This document shows positions 1 to 7,468 of a stretch of 64,000 bases of DNA, piece by piece. Under the pieces are notes generated by a model that worked only from the letters and a program-made list of their open reading frames with translations, made no database searches and had not been told where the DNA came from. A program made the translations under genes and the position numbers. The stretch's first letter is position 1, and each line of letters opens with the position of its first letter. Origin of the DNA: Chryseobacterium pennae (lineage in GTDB: Bacteria > Bacteroidota > Bacteroidia > Flavobacteriales > Weeksellaceae); NCBI RefSeq assembly GCF_003385515.1, contig NZ_QNVT01000017.1:62001-126000 (forward strand), given 5' to 3'.

Positions 1-4
1 GCTA

Positions 5-42
5 CAAATTTATATGGTTACTGCGCATTCTTTTTACGCAGT
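5..42 (-). promoter_or_regulatory. Operator-promoter 1 (Ro-type inverted repeat plus -7 box)
   Basis: Read on the minus strand, 20-42 holds an inverted repeat (CTGCGT, AAAAAGA, ATGCGCAG), followed 9 bases later by TAAATTTG at 5-12, a match to the Bacteroidota -7 box TAnnTTTG. The same arrangement occurs at 224-261, 4254-4289 and 42409-42445. The transcript it would start lies beyond the left edge of the window. Confidence 0.65.
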
Positions 43-56
43 TCATTTTTTTTATT

Positions 57-219
57 AAAAACCAAGCAACAAATCATAAGAGTAATGTTTTTTCAATTGG
101 AAGTTGACGATGAAACTCTTACATACGGCATTGGTTTGTTGTTATCGGGTAATTTGGTGAAAGACGCTGTCAGTTTTGGAATCGAAGTAAGTCTTTCTAA
201 CGACACCGGTAATATTAAC
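57..219 (-). ncRNA. Structured small RNA candidate, possible Ro-associated (Y-like) RNA
   Basis: The operator-promoter at 224-261 predicts a start near 219, and no convincing minus-strand ORF follows. The predicted RNA folds into two domains. Domain one has stems 216-220/140-144, 205-207/156-158 and 191-197/159-165, with a 7-base bulge at 198-204. Domain two has stems 131-137/59-65 and 115-121/77-83. The final stem runs straight into U5, so it doubles as a terminator. The operator matches that of the nearby TROVE/Ro gene, and bacterial Ro proteins bind small Y RNAs, often encoded nearby. Identification as a Y-like RNA is inference from structure, location and shared control; I see no classic YrlA consensus. 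Confidence 0.55.
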
Positions 220-223
220 ACTG

Positions 224-261
224 CAAAATTACCCTCTAAGTACGCATTCTTTTTACGTAGT
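224..261 (-). promoter_or_regulatory. Operator-promoter 2, upstream of the small RNA candidate
   Basis: On the minus strand the inverted repeat ACTACGT, AAAAAGA, ATGCGTACT (239-261) stands 9 bases upstream of TAATTTTG (224-231), a perfect TAnnTTTG -7 box. It lies just past the 3' end of the gene at 270-803, so it begins a new transcription unit running left. Confidence 0.65.
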
Positions 262-269
262 TTGTTTTT

Positions 270-803
270 TTAGTAAGAAAATAATGCCTTTATCAGCTCT
301 AAAAGTTTGAAAAACCCTAAAATAGGAAGTAATATCAGAAATACTATGAATATTACTTTGAATATTTTATTTACAAAACTTGTTGGGTCTTCTGCTTCTG
401 AATACTTTCCTTTCTCTCTGTTTTTAGGCTTAAAATCAGGAATATGCTTAGTTTTTTTAAGACTGTCTTTCTCAAGTTCAGCTAAAACCTTCGTGGCATA
501 TTCATTAAGCTGAGCTTTATTTCCTCTGAAGACAATATCTTTTAAAATAGCATTTCCGGAATTACTTAATGTTTTTCTGTAAAGCTCAACGGCTTTTTCC
601 ATTTCTTTATTTTCAGGTTGAGACAAAATCCAATATTTTCCGGCTTCATCTATAAAGCCTGCTGCATAGTAAATCTGACCTAATTTATTTCTCAAAGAAA
701 GATCATCCGGAAACTGATTGATCAAGTTTCTTAATCTGTCACATGCTTTTTTCTTTTTTCCTGCTTTCAGATCCTGCTCTATTTTATAAAAAAAATCTCC
801 CAT
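270..803 (-). CDS. Hypothetical TPR-like protein with C-terminal membrane anchor
   Basis: 177 residues. The first 70 residues look like a TPR-type helical hairpin, with a K-rich turn and the pattern LRNKLGQIYYAAGFIDEAGKY. Residues 70-120 are helical and charged, 120-145 are a basic linker, and 148-175 form one hydrophobic segment likely to anchor the protein in the inner membrane. The general plan resembles the DUF6584 group, but I am not certain of that match. It begins 11 bases after the stop of the gene at 815-1477 and is probably co-transcribed with it. No catalytic motif is visible. Confidence 0.6.
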   Translation of the reverse strand: MGDFFYKIEQDLKAGKKKKACDRLRNLINQFPDDLSLRNKLGQIYYAAGFIDEAGKYWILSQPENKEMEKAVELYRKTLSNSGNAILKDIVFRGNKAQLNEYATKVLAELEKDSLKKTKHIPDFKPKNREKGKYSEAEDPTSFVNKIFKVIFIVFLILLPILGFFKLLELIKALFSY

Positions 804-814
804 GGTTTTATTTT

Positions 815-1477
815 TTATTGAATGCCGGACATGAGCTGTGAAAGTCTTTCTGCACTGTCTATATTCTTTTTCATTACAATTCCTGAAATTCTATTTTTAA
901 AATGTATCTGTTGCTGTCTCATTTTTTCCAATTCTGCTTTCAATGCTGACTCATCAACTTCAAACCTTATTTTTATGTTTTTGATATCAGCAATATTGTC
1001 TTCTGTATACTCTGAAAAGCTTATGGTTCCGTTTTCTCTTTTATACAAAACCCAGGGATGGCCAATCCACAAATCTTTCCATTCAGAAGATGGGCTGTCA
1101 AAAATTTTCTGCCAATCTTCTATATTCGATAGATCTCCACAGCAGCTGGGTTCAATGAGAATTTCACCATCCTTTTTTAGAACAATACCGCCATCAAAAG
1201 AGAGTAAGAAAACCTCTTCATCAGGATCGTCAAATTCTACTTCACTAAGCCTGACGTCTATAATAGTTTGTAAACTCTCATCGTCAATCGCTTCAATATC
1301 TGCAAGGTAAGATCCTTTCTTAATGGTATTAAAGTTGATCTTGAGCTGGCAAGCCATTTCTTCCCACTTCATAAACCATTCTTCAGGATCCGGATATTCT
1401 GTAACAGTAGGTAGCTGAATATCTTCTTTACAATATTTGAACGGATTGATTTCAATTGTATTAATAAGTTCTATCAT
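815..1477 (-). CDS. Hypothetical acidic cytoplasmic protein
   Basis: 220 residues, acidic, with no signal peptide or membrane segment. The middle reads as alternating beta strands (FLLSFDGGIVLKKDGEILIE) followed by a conserved-looking SCCGDLSNIEDW block at about 112-123 and an HPWVLYK strand. The last 60 residues form a predicted charged helix (LKAELEKMRQQQ). Such mixed alpha/beta proteins with a Cys-Cys-Gly turn are common Bacteroidota hypotheticals, sometimes near polymorphic toxin immunity genes, but I cannot name the family. It precedes the TPR-like gene by 11 bases, and a dispersed repeat separates it from the gene at 1612. Confidence 0.55.
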   Translation of the reverse strand: MIELINTIEINPFKYCKEDIQLPTVTEYPDPEEWFMKWEEMACQLKINFNTIKKGSYLADIEAIDDESLQTIIDVRLSEVEFDDPDEEVFLLSFDGGIVLKKDGEILIEPSCCGDLSNIEDWQKIFDSPSSEWKDLWIGHPWVLYKRENGTISFSEYTEDNIADIKNIKIRFEVDESALKAELEKMRQQQIHFKNRISGIVMKKNIDSAERLSQLMSGIQ

Positions 1478-1496
1478 AATTTATCAGTTGATTTTT

Positions 1497-1578
1497 CTAG
1501 CCCCGATTCCAGCGGCATCCTTTTTCTGAATAGGCCTTAACGCAGCGGAAAAAGATACAGCGGAAAGCGGGAATAAGC
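1497..1578. repeat. Dispersed intergenic repeat with imperfect inverted ends
   Basis: About 80 bases between the genes at 815 and 1612. One end reads AGCCCCGATTCCAGCGGCAT and the other AGCGGAAAGCGGGAATAAG, so CCCGnTTCCnGC pairs imperfectly with GCGGAAAGCGGG. I recognise this as a typical Chryseobacterium intergenic element; no ORF lies inside. Confidence 0.5.
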
Positions 1579-1611
1579 TTCTCAATATATTAATTTTTAA
1601 AAGGCTTATTT

Positions 1612-2010
1612 TTAAATTTCAATAAATAGCTGACTGTCATTCTTAATAGCATTTTCTACAAATCTTTTAAAAACAGGATAATAATATTCCTCAAAATCCT
1701 GATCTGACTTTTTACTATTCTTTATGGATTCTAACGTTCTCAGAAAATCATTAGCATCTATTTCTGGAGAATCGTGATCACGCCATCCTATACATTCAGT
1801 ATGATGCCTTACAAATTCCGGCAATTTTCTGTATTCACAGAAAGGAATTCCTTCATAATACCAATAGTCAAGGTAGTTTCCGAAGCTGCCACCGCCAAAA
1901 GTTACATATTCTTTTTGTCCTTCAAATTCTGCCCATAATGTATATTCAGCTCCACAATCAGGAGCTCCGCAAACAGGGCATATACAGAGATGGGTAAGAT
2001 CTTCTGTCAT
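1612..2010 (-). CDS. Small zinc-ribbon-like hypothetical protein
   Basis: 132 residues. The N-terminus holds paired cysteines (CICPVCGAPDCG, about 9-20), typical of a zinc ribbon or rubredoxin-like knuckle, though a clear second pair is missing. C53 and C68 with nearby His residues (RHHTEC) could complete a site. The rest is acidic and aromatic, including a YYEGIPFCEYRKLP segment. It lies 36 bases after the gene at 2047-2628 and on the same strand as the Ro gene, so it is probably in the Ro transcription unit. Function unknown. Confidence 0.6.
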   Translation of the reverse strand: MTEDLTHLCICPVCGAPDCGAEYTLWAEFEGQKEYVTFGGGSFGNYLDYWYYEGIPFCEYRKLPEFVRHHTECIGWRDHDSPEIDANDFLRTLESIKNSKKSDQDFEEYYYPVFKRFVENAIKNDSQLFIEI

Positions 2011-2046
2011 TATTTTTGATTTTAATGATAATAAATTGGGTGTAAT

Positions 2047-2628
2047 TTAATTGGTATCAAATCTCCCTTTTCTGACAAATATATCATAGTAATTCCCAGC
2101 ATTAAGCTTGCTGATTTTTTCCAGAACATCCGTTAATCTTTCCCGTTGTTTGCGTTTCAGATTTGCTTTCTGTACATGATCTGTACAATATTCATGTATC
2201 TTATCTCTAAAATCCGGACTCATTACATACTGACGCATTTTTTCCAGAACCTGCATTCTAACGGTTAGCAATAATTCATCCTCCCAATCCTTTTGTTCTT
2301 TTTGAACGTATCTGGTATCATATCTTTCAAATTCAAATGGAGAAAAGCTTGTACACCAATCGCCCCAGAGGTATTCTTCAGAGCTTCCTGTAAAGATTTC
2401 CATAGTATTGCCATCAATCGTAATGACTGAATCCATATTCATATGATCATCTTTTATAAATTTAATCCATTCTTCAGCATCCTGATGAATCTTTAACCCA
2501 TGGAAGTTTACTACAAAAAAATCTTCTCCATAATCGAAGCATAATGACTTCTTAAATTTAAATTGGAAAGATTCTTCCCCTATCCGTACAACATTTACAA
2601 ACACGGGATATTTATTGATAATCTTCAT
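2047..2628 (-). CDS. Hypothetical protein downstream of the Ro gene
   Basis: 193 residues, cytoplasmic. The N-terminal 95 residues are beta-rich and contain two Trp/Cys-rich turns (YLWGDWCTSF). The C-terminal half is helical and basic (KANLKRKQRERLTDVLEKI), a possible nucleic-acid-binding or coiled-coil surface. It starts 46 bases after the Ro gene stop with no terminator visible between, so co-transcription with the Ro gene is likely. I do not recognise the family, and a role as a Ro accessory protein is only a guess from position. Confidence 0.55.
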   Translation of the reverse strand: MKIINKYPVFVNVVRIGEESFQFKFKKSLCFDYGEDFFVVNFHGLKIHQDAEEWIKFIKDDHMNMDSVITIDGNTMEIFTGSSEEYLWGDWCTSFSPFEFERYDTRYVQKEQKDWEDELLLTVRMQVLEKMRQYVMSPDFRDKIHEYCTDHVQKANLKRKQRERLTDVLEKISKLNAGNYYDIFVRKGRFDTN

Positions 2629-2674
2629 GGGTTTATTTTTTAGGAATTAAGGATAATTGAAATAGCAATCCCTT

Positions 2675-4192
2675 TTACAGCACTACTTTTTCAATCATTT
2701 CAATGGCTGACTTCTGGTCTTCCAGGGCATCCAATATATCGAAAATCTTGTCTGACCAACCTGCAATAAGGTATACATCATTTCTTTTGATATCAATGGG
2801 CTGTCTGCCATATCCTGCCAGGTCAAAAATATAGAGTTTAGCTTCAGGAGCAATTGCTTTATATCTGTTCCACGAATCTTCAAGAGAGTTTTTGGTTCCG
2901 TTAATATCCCACATCTGGGTATCTGTGAAGAGCATTACTTTATCTACAGTTTCTTTTCTTTTGATCAGATCTTCGATCACTAAATAACCATTGGTAGAAT
3001 AGCCTACTTCACCTTCCCTTTTGTAGAAGGTATCCACATTATTCAGAATACCTTGCTTTGGCATCGGAACACGCAACCAACGGTCACCGAAGATTCCTGT
3101 CACCACATTCTGGCATTTTGACTGCAGAATCATAGACATCAGCAAACCGATATCATACAGCAAGACTTTACTCTTAGGAGAAACCGATTTCTGCATAGAG
3201 CCTGAAACGTCTGCTGCAATCACTACTGAAGTATTGAATCCGAAACCTTTGATGTTTTGAGCACTTGCCACAATAGCTTCTTCCAACGCATTCCAAACGG
3301 AGGACAGATAAGGTGAATCAATCTTTTTCAATTCTCTATACGCTGCCAGAAAACGGAATGGCAATTGTTTTGAATGGCTCACGGCTCTTTCATCTGACAA
3401 ATAGCTGCACACTTTACTCATTGCTTCAGGGGATACTTCAGCTTCAAGGATATTTCTCAGGTTTCGCAACATGGCCATATAACCCAATTTATTACTGAAA
3501 ATAAGTTCTTCCCATTTGTTTTTGAAGGCCTCTTTCTTTTCTGTCTCATTTGTGAATTTTTTCTGTCCCAATACTGAAAGTTCTACTTCCCATGTATAAG
3601 GCACTTCCAACATATTATAAACAATTTTATTGAAAATAGTCTGCTGATTTTCATCCTTGGCTTTTGGATGAACCAGAAACAAAGCATCTTTAAAAGTTAC
3701 TTCTGTTTTTCTGTTGTATTTGGCAAACTGATATTCATCAAATTTATTGAAGGATTTCACCAGGCCTTTCTGAATCTGCTTTGACAATCTGTTAAGCTTC
3801 TTGGTTTCTGTTCTTTTATTGGCCATCTGATAATAAGCCAGCAATTCTGTAATCTCATCAGCTCTCTGAATAACCCCATCTATTGTTTTGCTCACCAAAT
3901 CAGTACCGGAAGCTTCCTTCGCCAATTCTGTCACCAAAACCAACGGAATAGAACGCAAATACATCTCTTTTCTTGCATATACGGCCAGCTTTGCTACAAA
4001 TTCCGGATCATTTTTCTGAATCAGAGACTGTATACGTTCTAATCTGTCATTTCCTTTTTCATAGGTAATATTTGACAGTCCTGTTGTAACCACAGCACTA
4101 TACAATTCTTCTGCAGGTGTCATCATATAAGCCTTTGCACCTTCGTAGTTTGTTACCTCTATTTTTTCTTTTTTTAGAAAGTTAAATTTCAT
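2675..4192 (-). CDS. rsr: TROVE/Ro60-family RNA-binding protein with vWA domain
   Basis: 505 residues, the usual size for bacterial Ro (Rsr). The N-terminal two thirds are the all-helical TROVE repeat ring that threads the 3' ends of misfolded RNA and binds Y RNA; signature pieces include NDPEFVAKLAVYARKE near residue 60 and the ARKEMYLRSIP that follows. The C-terminal third is a von Willebrand A domain with the metal-binding MIDAS motif DVSGSM near residue 325 and a later TDTQMWD. In bacteria Ro works with PNPase or with RtcB-type repair under stress. Here it heads a minus-strand operon under the inverted-repeat operator at 4271-4289, and a candidate partner RNA lies at 57-219. No RtcB or RtcA is present in the window. 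Confidence 0.9.
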   Translation of the reverse strand: MKFNFLKKEKIEVTNYEGAKAYMMTPAEELYSAVVTTGLSNITYEKGNDRLERIQSLIQKNDPEFVAKLAVYARKEMYLRSIPLVLVTELAKEASGTDLVSKTIDGVIQRADEITELLAYYQMANKRTETKKLNRLSKQIQKGLVKSFNKFDEYQFAKYNRKTEVTFKDALFLVHPKAKDENQQTIFNKIVYNMLEVPYTWEVELSVLGQKKFTNETEKKEAFKNKWEELIFSNKLGYMAMLRNLRNILEAEVSPEAMSKVCSYLSDERAVSHSKQLPFRFLAAYRELKKIDSPYLSSVWNALEEAIVASAQNIKGFGFNTSVVIAADVSGSMQKSVSPKSKVLLYDIGLLMSMILQSKCQNVVTGIFGDRWLRVPMPKQGILNNVDTFYKREGEVGYSTNGYLVIEDLIKRKETVDKVMLFTDTQMWDINGTKNSLEDSWNRYKAIAPEAKLYIFDLAGYGRQPIDIKRNDVYLIAGWSDKIFDILDALEDQKSAIEMIEKVVL

Positions 4193-4253
4193 GAGTTACT
4201 GTTTTTATTGTTAAACATAGGAAGAGTTATTGCTTCCTCTCTGATTTCTGATG

Positions 4254-4289
4254 CAAAGTAAGGGTTGTATTACGCAATGTTTTTGCGTA
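4254..4289 (-). promoter_or_regulatory. Operator-promoter 3, upstream of the Ro gene
   Basis: The inverted repeat TACGCAA, AAACA, TTGCGTA (4271-4289, minus strand) stands 10 bases upstream of TACTTTG (4254-4260), a common -7 variant. Its proximal half-site supplies the TTG of a -33 element, so a bound protein could block or recruit polymerase. The predicted 5' leader is about 55 bases. Confidence 0.65.
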
Positions 4290-4468
4290 GATTATTTATT
4301 TGAAAAAAAATGTTTTTTTATTTCAGATTGATTGATAAAAACATTTAAAACGTTTATAGATTTTGCTGATGCTTCAGATCTTTTGGCTGTGTTAATATTT
4401 ATGTTTTGGCTAAAGCCCGCCCCTATTGATGTTGATATTCGTATGGATAATTGTTGTTTAATGACAAG

Positions 4469-4531
4469 ATCTTTTATCTTTTATCTTTTATCTTTTATCT
4501 TTTATCTTTTATCTTTTATCTTTTATCTTTT
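4469..4531. repeat. Heptanucleotide tandem repeat, nine copies of ATCTTTT
   Basis: Nine perfect copies of ATCTTTT lie between the divergent Ro and VOC genes, 70 bases upstream of the VOC -7 box. Such tracts change copy number by slipped-strand mispairing. It is not inside an evident gene, so any effect would be on promoter spacing or upstream binding. The remaining sequence at 4293-4468 holds no gene I can support; part of it (GGCTAAAGCCCGCC near 4409) resembles a sequence at 50726. Confidence 0.85.
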
Positions 4532-4600
4532 ATAACTTTCTTCTATCATTCATTTTCATGAAAGAAATCGGTATTATCAGGGTTTTCAGTCAGTGTTAAC

Positions 4601-4608
4601 TAGCTTTG
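4601..4608 (+). promoter_or_regulatory. Promoter -7 box for the VOC/AraC genes
   Basis: TAGCTTTG matches TAnnTTTG. The expected start near 4615 leaves a leader of about 14 bases before the ATG at 4629 and argues against the longer ORF beginning at 4593. Confidence 0.5.
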
Positions 4609-4628
4609 TCTGCATTAAAATTAAAGCT

Positions 4629-5075
4629 ATGATTAAAGGATTATATGAAACGCATGTTCAGGTAAGTGATTTGGAAAGTGCTGTTCAGTTTTATACTGAG
4701 GTATTGGGGTTGAGGGTAGCGCACAGGGATGAAACAAGACCTATTGCATTTCTTTGGATTGGAGAAGAAAAGGAGTTTATGCTTGGATTATGGGAACAGA
4801 AAGAAAACCTTCAGACAAGACATTTTGCCTTTACAAGTACTAAAGAAGATATCCTGAACTATTCTGTGAAGTTTTTGGAAAATAAAAATTTAAAGCCTTA
4901 CAATTTTCTGAAAAACGGAAGTATAGAACCTATGGTATTCGGCTGGATGCCTGCATTGGCCATTTATTTTAACGATCCTGATGGCAATCAGCTGGAGTTT
5001 ATTTCTATCCTTGAAGGTGATGGGAAGCCTGAATTGGGTGTACTTTCTTATGAGGAATGGATGAAACTTCAATAA
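4629..5075 (+). CDS. VOC-family protein (glyoxalase/bleomycin-resistance fold)
   Basis: 148 residues from the chosen ATG; an upstream ATG at 4593 precedes the promoter box and is rejected. The protein shows the paired beta-alpha-beta-beta-beta modules of the vicinal oxygen chelate fold: HVQVSDLESAVQFYTEVLGL at the start and YFNDPDGNQLEFI near residue 118, with His9 and Glu125 as likely metal ligands. Substrate unknown; relatives bind antibiotics or catalyse glyoxalase or dioxygenase reactions. The AraC gene starts 9 bases after its stop, so the two form an operon, probably with the downstream MFS exporter as a resistance cassette. Confidence 0.8.
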   Translation: MIKGLYETHVQVSDLESAVQFYTEVLGLRVAHRDETRPIAFLWIGEEKEFMLGLWEQKENLQTRHFAFTSTKEDILNYSVKFLENKNLKPYNFLKNGSIEPMVFGWMPALAIYFNDPDGNQLEFISILEGDGKPELGVLSYEEWMKLQ

Positions 5076-5084
5076 AATTCAAAA

Positions 5085-5894
5085 ATGAATTCTGAAATCC
5101 TTTACACACAGGATACCGGTCATTTTTTGGCTACGGTTCCCCAAAAAAACAATTATTATATTGTTTTGCTATGTCTGAAGGGTAATACATTGATCAAAAT
5201 CGGGCATCACAGTTTTGAACTTGGCCCGAATATGATCTCTATTCTTTCTCCCTGCAAAATCTTTTCTACTGAAAATTCTTCAGCTGATTTGGAAGTGATA
5301 CAGCTGCATTTTGATCTATCATTTCTCAATAAAACCTTCCTCCGGGAAAAAGTCCTGCGCGAACTGCTGGAACTGAACCCCGACTATCCGCCAGTATATT
5401 CTCTGGAAGATTCTTTTATGCGTGTTCTGGATAAATTCAGATGTATAGAAAACGAATTGAAGATACAGTCTGCCTATCATCTGGACGTTGTACGTCTGAT
5501 CACTCTGGAAATATTATACGAATACAACAGAGCCTGTGAATTTTGTCTGCTGGGTTTTAAAAAGAATATGAATCGCAATTATCAGCTCACCTACGAATTC
5601 AAAAAATTGGTGGATGCGCATTTTACAGAATGGAAAACAGTAGCTAACTATTCTTCTTTTTTAGGAATCAGTGCCAAGCATCTGACAGAAGTTATAAAGA
5701 CCGAAACCGGAAATACGGCTTTACAGATTATTCATGAAAGACTTTTACTGGAAAGTCAATATTTACTGAAACACACCACCTGCTCTGTAAAAGAATGTGC
5801 CTATAAGTTAGGTTTTGAAACTCCTTCCTATTTTACCCGATTTTTTAAAAACAATAGCGGTGTTAATCCAAATACTTACCGCTGCCAACCGTAA
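5085..5894 (+). CDS. AraC-family transcriptional regulator
   Basis: 269 residues. The N-terminal 150 residues look like a cupin-type sensing domain (LKGNTLIKIGHHSFELGPNM). The C-terminal 100 residues are the double helix-turn-helix of AraC/XylS proteins, with the diagnostic SVKECAYKLGFETPSYFTRF and final FKNNSGVNPNTYR. It sits between a VOC protein and an MFS exporter on the same strand and probably controls them. The effector is unknown. Confidence 0.88.
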   Translation: MNSEILYTQDTGHFLATVPQKNNYYIVLLCLKGNTLIKIGHHSFELGPNMISILSPCKIFSTENSSADLEVIQLHFDLSFLNKTFLREKVLRELLELNPDYPPVYSLEDSFMRVLDKFRCIENELKIQSAYHLDVVRLITLEILYEYNRACEFCLLGFKKNMNRNYQLTYEFKKLVDAHFTEWKTVANYSSFLGISAKHLTEVIKTETGNTALQIIHERLLLESQYLLKHTTCSVKECAYKLGFETPSYFTRFFKNNSGVNPNTYRCQP

Positions 5895-5976
5895 AATGTG
5901 ACAGATAAACCGCAATTTTGATATTGTTATTTTTCATCTCTCTTATGAAATTTGTAGTCATACATTTTAAGATCAT

Positions 5977-7410
5977 ATGAAAGATACAAATCATCAGTCA
6001 ACACCATTGGAAAATACCTCCTGGCATGCCTTATTCTCTAATGGGAACGGAATAAAAGCCATCACTTTAGCGTTGGGAGTGATGCTTCATGCTACGAATG
6101 TCTATCTTGCAACCACAGTGATGCCATCTATTATAAAAGAAATTGGCGGATTGGAATATTACGCATGGAATACAACTTTATTTGTAGTAGCCTCTGTAAT
6201 CGGCTCTGTCGTTTCTGCAAACCGGATCTCCAAACTAGGACCCAGAAAATCTTATCAAATGGCCATTATCATTTTTTCAACAGGAACTTTAATCTGTTCT
6301 ATGGCCTCATCAATGCCAATTCTGTTACTGGGGCGTTTCGTACAGGGGCTTGGTGGCGGATTGCTGTTTGCATTGTCTTATGCAATGATCAGAATCGTAT
6401 TTAAAGAAAGCCTATGGCCCCGGGCCATGGCTCTTATCTCAGGAATGTGGGGAATTGCTGCTTTTTCCGGCCCATTCATTGGTGGAATCTTTGCAGAACA
6501 TCATGAGTGGCGATGGGCATTTGGGGTTCTTTTGATTATATGCCTGGCTATACTGATCATTGCTTCAGTTATTCTTCCTGATAAAAAAAGTGAAAATATC
6601 ATTCCAGCCGTTCCTATTTTAAAGTTACTTTTACTTGTTCTGGCTTCTTTTTCTGTTTCTGCCGGAAGCATTTTTGAAAATATATGGGCCAATGTTACTG
6701 GCGTTGTTCTTGCTTTGTTTTTTCTATATATTGTAAAAATTAAGGAAATCAAAGGTTCCGGAATCCAACTTCTTCCTTCCGGATCTTATCAGCTTTCGTC
6801 CTCATTGGGTAAGGTATACACAGTGATGTCTCTTCTAACAATTGCCACATCCATTGAAATTTTTGTTCCTTATTTTGCCCAGATTCTGAATGGGTTCACT
6901 CCTATCCAATCAGGATATCTTACTGTTCTTATCGCAATAGGCTGGACTCTTTCTTCGCTATTATTTTCTGGAGTAAAGTCTCAGTTTTCGTATCGATTAA
7001 TTCTTACAGGATGTATGATTATGCTGATAGGGCTCATTGGGCTTACGTTAATTTCATTTCCGATCAATATAATGCCTGCCCCAAAACTTGTTTTAAACTG
7101 TATGTTTCTTCTGGCAATAGGCATAGGAATCGGAGCGGGATGGCCCCATCTGCTGACCAAAGTATTTTCTTTAGCTCCCAAAGGTGAGGAAGAGCTTGCG
7201 TCTACTTCCGTAACGACTGTACAACTTATCGCTACAGCATTCGGAGCTGCTTTTGCAGGCCTGGCTTCCAATATTGGTGGTATTAACTTTCCTGGCGGCA
7301 TCGAGGGTACAGAGAATGCATCTCGGATTCTATATGGAACATTTTCACTGGCTCCTTTATTTGCCATTATTGTTTTGATATCCGGTGGTAAGAAACAATT
7401 AAATAAGTAA
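5977..7410 (+). CDS. MFS transporter, DHA2-like drug exporter
   Basis: 477 residues with about 14 hydrophobic segments, the plan of the 14-TM DHA2 drug:proton antiporters. The motif GRFVQGLGGGLLFALSYAMI at about 114-133 matches the conserved motif of that family, and GMWGIAAFSGPFIGG resembles antiporter motif C (gxxxGPxiGG). It starts 82 bases after the AraC gene, which likely regulates it, and ends before a strong bidirectional terminator. Substrate not predictable. Confidence 0.85.
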   Translation: MKDTNHQSTPLENTSWHALFSNGNGIKAITLALGVMLHATNVYLATTVMPSIIKEIGGLEYYAWNTTLFVVASVIGSVVSANRISKLGPRKSYQMAIIIFSTGTLICSMASSMPILLLGRFVQGLGGGLLFALSYAMIRIVFKESLWPRAMALISGMWGIAAFSGPFIGGIFAEHHEWRWAFGVLLIICLAILIIASVILPDKKSENIIPAVPILKLLLLVLASFSVSAGSIFENIWANVTGVVLALFFLYIVKIKEIKGSGIQLLPSGSYQLSSSLGKVYTVMSLLTIATSIEIFVPYFAQILNGFTPIQSGYLTVLIAIGWTLSSLLFSGVKSQFSYRLILTGCMIMLIGLIGLTLISFPINIMPAPKLVLNCMFLLAIGIGIGAGWPHLLTKVFSLAPKGEEELASTSVTTVQLIATAFGAAFAGLASNIGGINFPGGIEGTENASRILYGTFSLAPLFAIIVLISGGKKQLNK

Positions 7411-7429
7411 TTTTCTTTTTATTCCAATG

Positions 7430-7462
7430 AATTCGGGCAAGCCCTTTGGGCTTGCCCGAATT
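7430..7462. terminator. Bidirectional intrinsic terminator
   Basis: A near-perfect 15-bp stem (AATTCGGGCAAGCCC, TTTG, GGCTTGCCCGAATT) lies between the convergent MFS and SWIM genes, flanked by T/A runs on both sides. Confidence 0.85.
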
Positions 7463-7468
7463 TATATT

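Noticed and set aside
85..273. 62-aa plus-strand ORF at the left edge
   Set aside because: It lies across the structured RNA candidate and two operator-promoters, has no promoter box and no recognisable composition.
822..1310. 162-aa plus-strand ORF opposite the gene at 815-1477
   Set aside because: Antisense shadow with Ser/Ile-rich composition and no promoter.
2675..4192. RtcB/RtcA-type repair operon with Ro
   Set aside because: Ro is present but no RtcB, RtcA or RtcR sequence occurs anywhere in the window.
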